The notes below the pieces were generated by a model. It saw only the letters and a program-made list of their open reading frames with translations, made no database searches and had not been told where the DNA came from. From an uncultured Sphingobacteriales bacterium (lineage in GTDB: Bacteria > Bacteroidota > Bacteroidia > Chitinophagales > Chitinophagaceae), in contig CALMQS010000049.1 of the NCBI GenBank assembly GCA_937871285.1, positions 1-64,000 on the forward strand: a stretch of DNA of 64,000 nt, given 5' to 3'. A program made the position numbers and the translations under genes. Positions 33,527-44,600 of the stretch are shown here, in pieces; the stretch's first letter is position 1, and each line of letters begins with the position of its first letter.

Positions 33527-34951
33527 TTGCCTCACGAAGCCATTTCTGTATTTGATATGTTTAAAATAGGGGTTGGTCCGTCCAGTTCCCATACGCTGGG
33601 TCCGTGGCGGGCCGCGCAACTGTTTACCGCTAAGCTGTCCGGGCAGCGGCTGTTAGATAAGGTGGCATCATTACAGGTATTATTATATGGGTCTTTGGCT
33701 AAAACGGGCAAAGGGCATGGTACGGATATTGCCGTTCAACTGGGGTTGTGTGGTGAGGATCCCGAAACCTTTGCAGTGGAAAATATCAATGCGTATATCA
33801 GTGATATCGCTATTCATAACCGCCTACTGTTACAGGGAAAGCAAAATGTTGTGTTCCATCCTTATGAGGATATTGTTTTCCTGGTCAGGGAATCGCTTCC
33901 CTTTCATCCTAATGCCCTCACATTTTTAGCAACGCTTGAAAACGGGAACAAAATGGCAGAAACCTATTACTCTGTTGGCGGGGGCTTTGTGCAACAGGAA
34001 GGAAAAGAAACGGGAAAAACCGATATGGTGCAATTGCCTTTTCCCATCAATACCGCTTCTGATCTGTTGCATTGGTGTATGAAGGGGTTAAGCATATACG
34101 AGGTGGTGATGGAAAATGAAAACGCCTGGCGGCCGGAAGACGATACAAGAAAAGGAATTTTGCAGATATACCAGGTAATGCAGGACTGTGTATATAAAGG
34201 TTGTCATGCAGGAGGCATGCTGCCCGGCGGACTAAATGTAAAACGTCGTGCCGCCGCGTTGAATAAAAAATTATTGGAGGGGAGAGCCTACAGGGATTAC
34301 ACCGCATGGATAAAGTGTATACAGGAAGGAGGAAGCGGTTTTAGCTACATCATAGACTGGGTAAGCTGCTTCGCGCTTGCCGTTAATGAGCAAAACGCCT
34401 CATTCGGACGGGTGGTAACTGCGCCTACTAACGGTGCTGCGGGTGTTGTTCCGGCTGTATTGCTCTACTATGTTATTTTCTGCGGGGGCGATACGGAAGA
34501 AAATGTTATCCGGTTTATTTTAACCGCCTCGGAAATAGGGAGCATTTTTAAAAAAGGAGCAACCATCTCCGCGGCAATGGGTGGCTGCCAGGCCGAGATC
34601 GGCGTTTCATCGGCTATGGCTGCGGGGGCGTTAACAGAAGCAATGGGCGGCACACAAAAGCAGGCTTTGATGGCTGCTGAAATAGCTATGGAACATCACC
34701 TGGGCTTAACCTGCGACCCTATTGCCGGGCTGGTGCAGGTGCCTTGTATAGAAAGAAATACCATGGGCGCCATAAAAGCCATCACCGCATCGCAACTGGC
34801 TTTGCAAAGTACCCCCGATTTTGCAAAAGTTTCTTTGGATGCCGTGGTAAAAACCATGTGGGATACGGCGGTTGATATGAACCACAAATACAAGGAAACC
34901 GCCGAAGGCGGACTGGCGGTTAATATACCTTTGGGTTTGAAGGAATGCTGA
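33527..34951 (+). CDS. sdaA: L-serine ammonia-lyase (single-chain, iron-sulfur)
   Basis: A 474-residue enzyme deaminating L-serine to pyruvate and ammonia. [21 protein letters not shown] (about residues 6-26) is the beta-domain signature. The alpha domain holds the cluster cysteines in [16 protein letters not shown] and VPCIERN (about 350-425). There is no ATG before the conserved ISVFDM segment, so a TTG start is needed. TTG 33527 ([11 protein letters not shown]) is chosen over 33476, which lies in the upstream hairpin. Four hairpin-forming tandem repeats follow the stop. Confidence 0.93.
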   Translation: MPHEAISVFDMFKIGVGPSSSHTLGPWRAAQLFTAKLSGQRLLDKVASLQVLLYGSLAKTGKGHGTDIAVQLGLCGEDPETFAVENINAYISDIAIHNRLLLQGKQNVVFHPYEDIVFLVRESLPFHPNALTFLATLENGNKMAETYYSVGGGFVQQEGKETGKTDMVQLPFPINTASDLLHWCMKGLSIYEVVMENENAWRPEDDTRKGILQIYQVMQDCVYKGCHAGGMLPGGLNVKRRAAALNKKLLEGRAYRDYTAWIKCIQEGGSGFSYIIDWVSCFALAVNEQNASFGRVVTAPTNGAAGVVPAVLLYYVIFCGGDTEENVIRFILTASEIGSIFKKGATISAAMGGCQAEIGVSSAMAAGALTEAMGGTQKQALMAAEIAMEHHLGLTCDPIAGLVQVPCIERNTMGAIKAITASQLALQSTPDFAKVSLDAVVKTMWDTAVDMNHKYKETAEGGLAVNIPLGLKEC

Positions 34952-34958
34952 TGGGCCA

Positions 34959-35149
34959 ACCTGTAAGGTCTGCCGGGCTGCTTTGCTAGTTCAGCAGACC
35001 TTGCAGGTTTGAAGTCTGCCGGGCTGCTTTGCTGGTGCAGCAGACCTTGCAGGTTTGGGGTCTGCCGGGCTGCTTTGCTGGTGCAGCAGACCTTGCAGGT
35101 TTGAAGTCTGCCGGGCTGCTTTGCTGGTTGAGAAGACCTTGCAGGTTTA
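34959..35149. repeat. Four tandem 45-46 bp hairpin repeats
   Basis: The unit GTCTGCCGGGCTGCTTTGCT begins at 34969, 35014, 35060 and 35106. Each unit carries AACCTGCAAGGTCTGC-like and GCAGACCTTGCAGGTT-like arms, so each can fold into a hairpin and adjacent arms can also pair. The block fills the gap between the convergent sdaA and GDPD genes and may serve as a bidirectional terminator. The AACCTGCAAGGTCTG arm is a motif common in Bacteroidota intergenic DNA. Confidence 0.8.
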
Positions 35150-36016
35150 TCACGGCAGAAAAAACCGTTCAAATTCACTATCAATCTGGAAATGGTTCAA
35201 TCCGGTAGCTTTTAGGCGCTGTGCATCTTTTTCCGCTTCAGCCGCCGGGTTAGCAAACCGCCGGTAACGCCAGGCATTTACTACGCCTACCGGGAGTATG
35301 TTATTACGCCTGGCCCATTCCACATCATCACGGGAGAGCTCGTTGCCAAACAGGTAATAATGGGAAGGGCTGTAGCCTGGCTTCAGCATATTTTCCTCTA
35401 ATTGTTTCCTGGTGCAGCTTAATTTTATTTTACCGGTAAAGAAATCCGTTGATTCGCTGGTGCCGATCATCAATGCCGCTTTATCCAGCTTGTATTTTTT
35501 AAGCAAAGCAACTACTTTGGAAAACAAAAGCGTGTCGTTACCACTGATCTTATTGTCAATCATTACGTCAATCTTCCCGCTGCAATATTGTAATGCTTCT
35601 TCGAATTGCAGTACTTTGCTGCCTCCTGTATTGCTTTTTAATTTACTGATCTCTTTCCATGTTATATCCGATACCGGCTTATCCAATCCGAAGTATCGTT
35701 TAAAATTCATATCATGATGAATGATCAGTACGCTGTCTTTCGTGAGCCGCAGGTCAACTTCCACCATTTTATAGCCGCGTTCAATAGCGGCTTTAAGCGC
35801 AGGCAGGCTGTTTTCAGCACGATTGCTGTCTACCACGCCGCCGCGATGAGCTATTAAATAATAGTTATTATCTGATGATTGAGAAAAAGACGGCAGCCCT
35901 GTTCCGATGAAAGCAAGCAGCAATGCAATATAGCAGATAAATGATTTTTTCAAAACATGCAAGATTTGAGATAAAGTTAAATGGTTTGTTATTACAAGAA
36001 ATATTTTTACATACAT
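35150..36016 (-). CDS. Glycerophosphodiester phosphodiesterase-like protein
   Basis: A 288-residue exported member of the GDPD TIM-barrel family. LIAHRGGVVDSNRAENS (about residues 54-70) and EVDLRLTKDSVLIIHHD (about 86-102) supply the catalytic histidines and metal-binding acids. It would cleave glycerophosphodiesters to glycerol-3-phosphate and an alcohol outside the cytoplasm. ATG 36016 gives an unusually long leader; TTG 35953 (giving MKKSFICYIALLLAF) gives a more typical signal peptide and may be the true start. It is divergent from an FG-GAP lipoprotein gene. Confidence 0.85.
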   Translation of the reverse strand: MYVKIFLVITNHLTLSQILHVLKKSFICYIALLLAFIGTGLPSFSQSSDNNYYLIAHRGGVVDSNRAENSLPALKAAIERGYKMVEVDLRLTKDSVLIIHHDMNFKRYFGLDKPVSDITWKEISKLKSNTGGSKVLQFEEALQYCSGKIDVMIDNKISGNDTLLFSKVVALLKKYKLDKAALMIGTSESTDFFTGKIKLSCTRKQLEENMLKPGYSPSHYYLFGNELSRDDVEWARRNNILPVGVVNAWRYRRFANPAAEAEKDAQRLKATGLNHFQIDSEFERFFLP

Positions 36017-36102
36017 TTACTGCAAATACAACCTCATCATCAACGAAACACCCTCCATTTGATCTCTGAATGGTTAACGCCAGCCTAAAATTGTGTTTCT
36101 GT

Positions 36103-39100
36103 ATGCGCGTCTCCCTTACTTTACTCTGCATGCTGTTATACTTTACAGCCTGTAAGCAACATACCCTGGATGATCATCTTCTTGAGCTGATGCCGGTTGA
36201 AATAACGGGTATAGATTTTCGCAATGAGATACAGGAAGATGAGCAATTCAATATTCTTACGTTCGAATATTTTTATAACGGTGCGGGGGTAGGTGTTGGT
36301 GACTTTAATAAAGACGGGCTACAGGATATTTTCTTTACCTCTAACATGGGCAGGAGCAGGCTGTATATGAACGAAGGTGCATTCCGGTTTAAAGATATTA
36401 CTGAAGCTTCGGGCATTAACACAGCCGGCAAATGGGCCTCAGGTGTATCGGTGGTGGATATTAACCAGGATGGTTTACCGGATATATATGTTTGCTTTGG
36501 CGGTCCCCACGAAGCAGCTCAAAGGGCTAATGAGCTGTATATTAATAACGGGGATAATACTTTTACAGATAAAGCCTCCGCATATGGACTGGCAGATACG
36601 GGGCATAGTGTGCAGTCTGTTTTTTTTGATTACGACCGCGATGGGGATCTGGATATGTACCTGCTCACCAATATTACGGATGAAATGGGCCCTAATGTGA
36701 TCCGTAAGAAAAGAATACATGGCGAAATGCCGAATACAGACAGGCTATACCGTAATAATGGCAACGGAACCTTTACCAATCTGTCTCAGCAGGCCGGCAT
36801 TACCATAGAAGGATATGGACTGGGTGTTTCTGCATGTGATATTAATGAAGATGGTTGGCCGGATATTTATGTATCCAATGATTATTTATCCGACGATCTT
36901 TTGTATATCAATAACCGCGACGGCACATTTACCGACAGGGCCGCTGTTGTATTTAAGCATACCAGCTATTCGGCAATGGGAAATGACATAGCCGATTATA
37001 ATAACGACGGCAAACCGGATATTTATACAGTGGATATGCTGCCACCGGATAATTATCGTAAAAAAATGATGATCGGCGCTACGCCTCATGACAGGCACCG
37101 GTCGGAAATTCAATATGGTTATGCGCCGCAGTTCATGCGCAATACGCTGCAACTGAACCGCGGGACAGGTAAAGACAGCCTCCCTTCTTTTAGCGAAACA
37201 GGTCAACTGGCGGGAGTAGACGCAACAGACTGGAGCTGGAGCGCTTTATGGGCCGATCTGGATAATGACGGCTGGCGCGACCTGGTCGTTACCAATGGCT
37301 ATCCGCGGGATATTACCAACCGTGACTTTATTAATTATAACGCGCAATCCTTGATGAAAGGACATATTAACGATAGCGTGAGTAAACGAACAATGAAGGC
37401 GCTTAAGGCGCTTGACGGCGCTTTCCTGCATAACTTTGTTTTTCAGAACAGGGGCGACCTTACCTTCGAAGATCAGTCGGTTAACTGGGGTTTTACCCAT
37501 AAAGCCTATTCAACGGGAGCGGCATACGCCGATCTGGACAATGACGGCGACCTGGATGTTATTATCAGCAACACCTGGTCACCTGCATCCATATACCGGA
37601 ACAATACCGACCGGAAAGCACAAAATCACTATCTTAAAATTGAGCTATCCGGCCCGCCGGGCAATATGCAGGGATTCGGAACAAAAATACAATTGTTTGC
37701 CGGCAGCCTCAGTTCATATCATGAACATTTCCCGGTAAGGGGCTTTCAGTCAACGGTAGACGAAACCATTCATTTTGGATTGGGTAAGCAAACCAGGATA
37801 GACTCATTGAAAGTAGTATGGCCCGACAGTAAAGCACAAACGCTGTATGCTGTTCAGGCAGACCAGGTATTGCAACTGGACTATGCCGGCAGCAACCTTC
37901 CCTCACCGGTTGCTGTACATTCGGATACCACGGTAATATTTCAACCGGCTAACGCTGCTTATAATATTCATTACCGGCATCACGAAACATCTTATACGGA
38001 TTTTAATATTCAGCCGCTTCTTCCGCATAAATTTTCCCAAAGCGGGCCCGGTATAGCCGTTGGCGACATCAATGGCGATGGAAGAGATGATTTTTTTGTG
38101 GGAGGCGCGTATAATCAGTCAGGGCAGCTTTTCTTTCAGCAGGCTAACGGAAGTTTTATTACGAAGCCATTGGTAGCTGAAAAGAAATATGAAGAAGATA
38201 TGGGGGTGCTCTTTTTTGATGCAGACAATGACGGCGACCTGGATTTGTATATCGTGAGTGGAGGAAATGAATTTTCCGCCGGCTCTCCCTATTACCAGGA
38301 CAGGTTATATATAAATGATGGCAGAGGGCTTTTCGCCCTGAAACGGGACGCCCTGCCCGAAATGCGTACAAGCGGCTCATGTGTAATTGCCGCTGATTTT
38401 GATAAAGATGGCGACCTTGATCTTTTTGTTGGAGGCCGGCTCACACCACAGCATTATCCCGCAGCCGGTATCAGCCAGTTGCTTGAAAACAGGAACGGGG
38501 TTTTTGTTGATGTAACCGATGAGAAGGCGCCGGGGTTAAGGAATATTGGTATGGTAACTGCTGCATTGTGGACCGATGTGGATAATGACAGCCATATGGA
38601 CCTGGTTATTGTAGGAGAATGGATGCCTGTAACCCTGTTCATTAATAATAACGGAGCTTTCTCAAATGCCACGGAGCAGGCGGGGTTATTGCATACTGTT
38701 GGCTGGTGGAACAGCATACAGGCAGCCGATTTTGACCAGGATGGCAAAACAGATTATATACTTGGAAATCTGGGGTTGAACAGCCGGTTCAGAACTTCTG
38801 AAAAAGATCCTTTGAAAATGTATGCATACGATTATGCTAAGCCCGGCGCTATGGACGCCATCATCTCTTACAGCCAGGATGGCATCAGCTATCCTATCCA
38901 TCCCCGCGATGATGTGATGCAACGTATGCCTTTCCTAAAAAAGCAATTCCCCCTGTATAAGGATTACGCTAATGCGAAGATGGAAGACCTGTTTCCGCCG
39001 GAAGTGCTTTCAAAAGCAATATCCATAACGGCCAACACTTTTCAAACCGCTTATTTGCATAACAACGGCAAACAGCCCTGGAAGCTAAAGCCGCTTGGCA

Positions 39101-39624
39101 TGGAAGCACAGTTTGCGCCGGTGTTTGGCATGCTTGCCGGCGATTATGACGCTGATGGTTTTGCCGATATATTGCTTACAGGTAACTGGTACGCAACGGA
39201 GGTTATTTCAGGGCAGTATGATGCATTTAAGGGACTGTTTTTAAAAGGCGACGGACAAGGCGGGTTTTCAGTAAAGGAAAATGGATTCCGCATGGAAGGA
39301 GATGCAAAAGGATTAGCTGAGATCAGAACAAAGAAAAATACATTGTTGCTGTTGGCAGCAATGAATAATGACAGTCTTGTTGCGCTGGAAAATAAATCAC
39401 GCAGGGGGCCACAGTCTTTTGTTGTTATCCGGCCCAATGATGCTTATGCCATTATTAGGCTGGATAATGGGAAACAGATCAGGCAGGAGTTCTATTATGG
39501 CTCGGGCTATTTTTCGCAACCGGGCAGGTACCTGCGCATACCCGTTGGTGCCGTATCTGCCACAGTGTATAATTTTAAAGGAGAGCAGCGCGAATTGGAG
39601 GATCTGCATACGCCTTCGAAGTGA
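36103..39624 (+). CDS. VCBS/FG-GAP and ASPIC-UnbV lipoprotein
   Basis: A 1173-residue lipoprotein with lipobox YFTAC (Cys17 from ATG 36103; ATG 36070 is an alternative). Two blocks of FG-GAP/VCBS blades with DxNxDG loops (DFNKDGLQD, DINQDGLPD, DYDRDGDLD, then DINGDGRDD and DADNDGDLD) flank a central ASPIC/UnbV domain near 540-600. Proteins of this layout are often found beside SusC/SusD loci in Bacteroidota and are thought to bind calcium and glycans at the cell surface. It is the third ASPIC/UnbV protein in the window and the only one with two propellers. Its exact role is unknown. Confidence 0.85.
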   Translation: MRVSLTLLCMLLYFTACKQHTLDDHLLELMPVEITGIDFRNEIQEDEQFNILTFEYFYNGAGVGVGDFNKDGLQDIFFTSNMGRSRLYMNEGAFRFKDITEASGINTAGKWASGVSVVDINQDGLPDIYVCFGGPHEAAQRANELYINNGDNTFTDKASAYGLADTGHSVQSVFFDYDRDGDLDMYLLTNITDEMGPNVIRKKRIHGEMPNTDRLYRNNGNGTFTNLSQQAGITIEGYGLGVSACDINEDGWPDIYVSNDYLSDDLLYINNRDGTFTDRAAVVFKHTSYSAMGNDIADYNNDGKPDIYTVDMLPPDNYRKKMMIGATPHDRHRSEIQYGYAPQFMRNTLQLNRGTGKDSLPSFSETGQLAGVDATDWSWSALWADLDNDGWRDLVVTNGYPRDITNRDFINYNAQSLMKGHINDSVSKRTMKALKALDGAFLHNFVFQNRGDLTFEDQSVNWGFTHKAYSTGAAYADLDNDGDLDVIISNTWSPASIYRNNTDRKAQNHYLKIELSGPPGNMQGFGTKIQLFAGSLSSYHEHFPVRGFQSTVDETIHFGLGKQTRIDSLKVVWPDSKAQTLYAVQADQVLQLDYAGSNLPSPVAVHSDTTVIFQPANAAYNIHYRHHETSYTDFNIQPLLPHKFSQSGPGIAVGDINGDGRDDFFVGGAYNQSGQLFFQQANGSFITKPLVAEKKYEEDMGVLFFDADNDGDLDLYIVSGGNEFSAGSPYYQDRLYINDGRGLFALKRDALPEMRTSGSCVIAADFDKDGDLDLFVGGRLTPQHYPAAGISQLLENRNGVFVDVTDEKAPGLRNIGMVTAALWTDVDNDSHMDLVIVGEWMPVTLFINNNGAFSNATEQAGLLHTVGWWNSIQAADFDQDGKTDYILGNLGLNSRFRTSEKDPLKMYAYDYAKPGAMDAIISYSQDGISYPIHPRDDVMQRMPFLKKQFPLYKDYANAKMEDLFPPEVLSKAISITANTFQTAYLHNNGKQPWKLKPLGMEAQFAPVFGMLAGDYDADGFADILLTGNWYATEVISGQYDAFKGLFLKGDGQGGFSVKENGFRMEGDAKGLAEIRTKKNTLLLLAAMNNDSLVALENKSRRGPQSFVVIRPNDAYAIIRLDNGKQIRQEFYYGSGYFSQPGRYLRIPVGAVSATVYNFKGEQRELEDLHTPSK

Positions 39625-39644
39625 CAGGCAGGGCTATAACGGGC

Positions 39645-40070
39645 TTATCTTGCCGTTGTACTGTCCGTTTTCGAAAAATACCTTATCTCATATTTTTCCT
39701 GATTCTTACCCGGAAACAGTGGTGATTTGTTTTTACGCAGTACCATACGGTTTTTATCAATGTGCAGTATGATGTATTCGGATACGGGATTACCGTTCAT
39801 GTCATTAAAGAAGAGCGTTGAATCATTACTATAGTATTGAAATAAAAGTTGTTCTCCCATGCCTTCATGAGATACGATGCTATCCGTTCTGTAACGGAAT
39901 ATTTCAACAGGATGCGGGTGTTTGTTCATGAAATCAAAGCCATTGTAATAATCGTATATGGAATCTACCCGCCACGCGCCAATGATTTTTTGCTGAACCG
40001 GGGCAGATGAACAGGCATATAAACCAAAGATTACAGCAGCCGGCAGAAAATTAAAAAAAGTTTTTTTCAT
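39645..40070 (-). CDS. Small lipocalin-like lipoprotein
   Basis: A 141-residue lipoprotein with lipobox LYAC (Cys20), followed by KIIGAWRVDSIYDYY, the opening strand typical of Bacteroidota lipocalin-like domains. The remainder is predicted beta-rich. It probably has its own promoter: TATGTTTG lies at 40100-40093 on the minus strand, 22 bp upstream. Function is unknown. Confidence 0.7.
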   Translation of the reverse strand: MKKTFFNFLPAAVIFGLYACSSAPVQQKIIGAWRVDSIYDYYNGFDFMNKHPHPVEIFRYRTDSIVSHEGMGEQLLFQYYSNDSTLFFNDMNGNPVSEYIILHIDKNRMVLRKNKSPLFPGKNQEKYEIRYFSKTDSTTAR

Positions 40071-40092
40071 TATTCATGAAAGCTTGGATACA

Positions 40093-40100
40093 CAAACATA
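40093..40100 (-). promoter_or_regulatory. Candidate -7 element (TATGTTTG)
   Basis: On the minus strand, TATGTTTG matches TAnnTTTG and sits 22 bp before the lipoprotein start at 40070. No TTG is found at the usual -33 spacing. The strong hairpin at 40117 would insulate it from the SusC/SusD operon. Confidence 0.35.
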
Positions 40101-40116
40101 CAACCAGCCTGGTTTA

Positions 40117-40159
40117 AAAGCATCCCCGGGATTTCAGGAATCAACACCGGGGATGCTTT
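40117..40159 (-). terminator. Hairpin terminator of SusC/SusD operon
   Basis: AAAGCATCCCCGG (40117-40129) pairs with CCGGGGATGCTTT (40147-40159) as a 13-bp stem with a 17-nt loop. Read on the minus strand it follows the SusD stop at 40176 and is trailed by TTTTAAA. It is the likely end of the 44.7-40.2 kb operon. Confidence 0.65.
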
Positions 40160-40175
40160 ACCAATTATTTAAACC

Positions 40176-41621
40176 TCAATCAAAATCAGGATTCTGAACA
40201 AGCGTTCCATTGCTCAGGTCAATTTGTCTTTGTGGTAAAGGGAAAAGATAATTTTTAGGAACAACGAAAGTTCTGCCCGGCTTCCATGGGCCCCTGTCAA
40301 TGGCATAATGTGCCGGCAGGTTAATAATGCCAGCCCTGTTCCAGCGCATTAAATCCAGGTGGCGTTCATTTTCACCGGCAAGCTCAACACGTCTTTCATG
40401 CATCAGTTCCGTCATGGTTGCGTTTTCCACATCGGGCAAATCATTCCTGTCTCTCACCGCGTTAATTTCAGCATCTCCGTTTTGCGATGATCTTATTTTT
40501 GCTTCTGCAACCAGCAGGTATACATCGGCGGCACGCAATAAAGGGATATTCATGTTATTGTCTAAACCGCCATCGGGTCTCCATGATACATATTTCCTGA
40601 AGAAATAGCCGGTGTTGGTAAGTCCGGCGTATACTTCGGTAGGCCCGCTTGAACCACCGATGTCAATAATGTCTCCGATTTTAGCCATAGTATAGGTAAG
40701 GCGCGGGTCATCGGTTTCAAATTCATCTTCCAGGTCTTTGATCGGTTCATTAAAGCCCCATCCGCCCCATGGACGCGGAGCAGAATAAATGGAAGTAACA
40801 TTCTCTGTCCATCCTTCTGTACATTGTATAGAAAACAACATTTCGGGGTTGTTCTTTGTGGCGGGCGTAAAGTTATCTCCGAAGCTTGGCGCTAATGCAT
40901 AAGGGCCGGTAATAACTTTATTGCCATATTCAATGGCTTTCTCCCAGTTTTCGCGGTATACATAAAACTTGGCAAGATAGCCCCAGGCAGCCCCCTTGGT
41001 GGCCCTGCCTGTATTAGCTGCGTCATTTTGCAATAGCAGCAGGTCTGCGGCTTTCACAAAGTCTTCTTCAATCCGCTGATGCATGGAATCAAGAGAAGCT
41101 TTTGGCTTATTGAAATCATTATTGATAACATCCGCTTCGGTAATAACAGGCACCTGCCCGTATATTTTATAAAACTGCCAGTAAATCAAACCTCTTATAA
41201 AATAGGCTTCCCCTAAAATGCGGTTCTTCAGCGTTTGATCCATATCAATTCCGGGAACATTGATAAGCACCGCATTCGCTCTCGATATCACTTCATATTT
41301 TCTTGACCAGCTGTCGTTTAATTGTACATTACTGGGTTCGTAGGTAAACTCCTCAATGGCCTGGTCTTCGGGGTGATCGCCCGCTCTCCATTGGTCATCG
41401 GAGCAAATGTCCCAGGTTTGTTCCGTATGTGCAAACAGGTATTCATCACCCAGAAAAGAATACAGCGCGTTGGATGCGGCGATGGCATCATCGGCATTGC
41501 GCCAGAAATCTGCCGAGGTAGATTGCCCGTATGGCGGGGAATTCAGAAAGCCTTTTTTGCAGCTATTGAATGAAATGATGAGTAATGCAAATAAGCCCGT
41601 GATAATAATTTTATTTTTCAT
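40176..41621 (-). CDS. SusD/RagB-like outer-membrane lipoprotein
   Basis: A 481-residue lipoprotein with lipobox FNSC (Cys21). TPR-type helices and the RagB/SusD C-terminus (ELAGENERHLDLMRWNRAG, then LVQNPDF at the end) are evident. It acts as the ligand-binding lid for the SusC encoded 18 bp upstream. No glycan-degrading enzymes are encoded in the same transcript, so the substrate is unknown. Confidence 0.93.
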   Translation of the reverse strand: MKNKIIITGLFALLIISFNSCKKGFLNSPPYGQSTSADFWRNADDAIAASNALYSFLGDEYLFAHTEQTWDICSDDQWRAGDHPEDQAIEEFTYEPSNVQLNDSWSRKYEVISRANAVLINVPGIDMDQTLKNRILGEAYFIRGLIYWQFYKIYGQVPVITEADVINNDFNKPKASLDSMHQRIEEDFVKAADLLLLQNDAANTGRATKGAAWGYLAKFYVYRENWEKAIEYGNKVITGPYALAPSFGDNFTPATKNNPEMLFSIQCTEGWTENVTSIYSAPRPWGGWGFNEPIKDLEDEFETDDPRLTYTMAKIGDIIDIGGSSGPTEVYAGLTNTGYFFRKYVSWRPDGGLDNNMNIPLLRAADVYLLVAEAKIRSSQNGDAEINAVRDRNDLPDVENATMTELMHERRVELAGENERHLDLMRWNRAGIINLPAHYAIDRGPWKPGRTFVVPKNYLFPLPQRQIDLSNGTLVQNPDFD

Positions 41622-41639
41622 TGTACTGCGTTTAATCTT

Positions 41640-44600
41640 TTAAAATGTAACGTTTACACCAAATGTCCAACTGCGCGATTGCGGGTACTGGGCAATATCT
41701 ACATTGATTTGCTTATTACCGTCCGAGTAACCTAATTCCGGGTCAAGACCGGAGTATTTGGTGAAAGTGAAAACATTCTGTCCTGTAACATACACTCTCA
41801 GTTTGCTTATGCCTGCCCTTTCCGTAAGATTGAGCGGAAGCGTATAACCCAGTACGATATTTTTTAAACGAAGAAAGTCTCCTTTTTCAATAAACATATC
41901 GGATGTGCGGTAGTTGCGGTTATCTCTCCGGGTAGTCATTCTTGGTATGGTATTGCTGGTATTGGGTCCTGTCCAGCGATCAGCCACTTCAGCATACATA
42001 TTAAAAGAATAGGTGGGGTCCAGTCCCTGCATCCTGTCGGCATTAAAAATGCTCAGTCCTGCATTACCTAAAAGAAAAAGCGAGAGGTCTATACCCTTGT
42101 ATTCAAAATCGGCATTGAAGCCATACACTACTTTGGGATGAGGGCTTCCTAATATGGTACGGTCTTGTTCATTAATCATGCCATCGTTATTCAGGTCAAG
42201 GAAACGTACGTCTCCGGGTGCAATTAACCCTGCCGTTTTGCGGGAATCGTTTGTAATGTTCGCGTCTTTGTCAATATCATCCTGCGTCTGGTATAAGCCA
42301 TCTGTTTTCCAGCCATAAAATACAGCGATCGGTGAACCCTCATACGTTCTTGAAATTTCTTCTAAAGGGCGACCGTACAGCACCGATCCTATATAATTGC
42401 CGTCATACAGTTTGACCACCTTGTTTTTGATGAATGAAGCGTTACCGCTGAAGCTGTAATTAAAATTCCCCGCGCTGTTGCGGTAAGTAAGGTCAATTTC
42501 AAGTCCCTGGTTGCGGAGTATACCCACGTTCTGATCCGGGATGCCTAACGTACCCACCGTTCCGATGGTAGGCGGAGACAGGAGCATGTCTCTTGTTGTT
42601 TTAATGAAATAGTTGAAGTTGGCCTGCAGGGTACGTTTCAGCATTTCAATACTCAATCCTATATTGGTCATCTCTGCTGTTTCCCATGATATATTATAGT
42701 TGGGCAGGCGCGATTGCGTAGCGCCCACAACCGTATTGTCATCGAAAGAATATCTTCCGCCGCCGCTGATCAATGCGAGGTATTGCAGTCCGCCTATATT
42801 CTGATTACCCAATTGTCCCCATCCGCCGGTTAGCTTTAGCTCATCAATAAAGCCAACGTTGTCAAAAAATTTTTCTTCCGAAATTCTCCATCCGGCAGAA
42901 AATGCCGGGAAGTAGCCCCATTTATTTCCTTCGGCGAATTTAGAAGAACCGTCTGCCCGGAAAGTGGCGGTAAGCAAATATTTCCTGTCAAAATCGTAAT
43001 TCACTCTTCCAAACCACGAGGATAAGGCATCATAGCTGCGGTTGCCGCCGATGTTGCCGAGCGTTTGCCCAACATCTAAGAACCGTTGATTCATTGCTTC
43101 GTTAATAAAATCTCTTTTTGCTGCGCTGAACCAATCGCCGTTAAATGTTTGAGCAGTATATCCTCCTACAAAATCTACACGGTGCAGGTCTGCGAATGTT
43201 TTATTGTAGGAAAGAAAATATTCTCCTAATAACGAATAGGACTCACTGAAATTCCTGCCCAAAGAATTATTGTTGGTGGTGCGGGTTTGATCAGTAACAA
43301 TAGTGCTGAAATTCCTGCCGGTGTAATGATTGGCATCTAACCCGAAATTCGCTTTTAATTTCAATCCTTTAATAATTTCCAGTTCGGCATTTAAATTTCC
43401 CAGTATGCGGTTATTAATATTAGACGCATCCGTATTATTGGCAGTGAAAACCGGGTTGTTGATATCTCCGTATTCATTTGATGCTTTTGATGTGCCCCAG
43501 GTGCCATCGGCATTTTTAACCGGTATAAAAGGCATGAAACGGATAGCGCTCCATATAATACCATCCTGCGCTGATAAAGTATTGAGACTATTGTCTTTTG
43601 AATTGGTTAACTGGATGCTTTCGCCAATTTTCAGGCGTTTGCCTACTTTATGATCAGAGTTTACCCGTAAGCTTACCCTGCGGAAAAAAGAATTGGTGAT
43701 CAGCCCTTTTTCATCGTAATAGCCGCCGGATATCATGTAAGATGATTTTGCGCCGCCGCCCGAAATAGCAATGTCGGCGTTATTTACTTTACCCGTGCCG
43801 AATAACTCCTTCTGCCAGTTGGTGCGTTGCACTGCATTGTCGGCATTGTTCCACACTTCGTTAACCGGTAAGCCATCGTTGGTATAACGTTCGCGTTTTA
43901 ATTCAACCAGCGTAGCCGCATCCAGCATATCCAATGTTTTTAGCGCATTGGAAAAGCCGGTATAGGCATTGAGTGATATGGTGGAGGGTTGTTCAAAGCC
44001 TCCGCGTTTGGTAGTAACAATTACCACGCCGTTAGCTGCACGGGTACCATAAATAGCGGAAGCTGAGGCATCCTTTAATATTTCAATAGACTCTATGTCG
44101 TTGGGGTTAACCGAATTAAGACCTCCGGCAGGCACGCCATCTATAATAACCAATGGATCGGCATTGTTAATAGTGCCGGTACCCCTGATGCGGATAGAGC
44201 CCGCATTACCCGGACTGCCGCCGCTTCTTACCACGTTTACGCCCGCAGTTCTGCCCTGCAGGGCTTGTGTAACACCTGATACCGGGAGGTTCTGTACTTC
44301 AGTGCCTTTTACAGAGGCCACAGCACCGGTAACATCTTTCTTCTGCTGTGTGCCATAGCCTACCACCACCACTTCCGATAAGGAGGCAGCAGCGCTTAAA
44401 AGTGTAACATCAACCTGCGTTCTGCCGGTTACGTCAATTTCTTTTGTAGTATAGCCTGTGAAAGAAAATACCAAAACCGATTCATTGGCGGCTAAGCCAA
44501 TACTATAACTGCCATTGGCATCTGAAACCGCTCCCTTGGAGGTTCCTTTTACCATAATATTTACAGATGGCAGCGCTTCACCGGAAGATTCATCCGTTAC

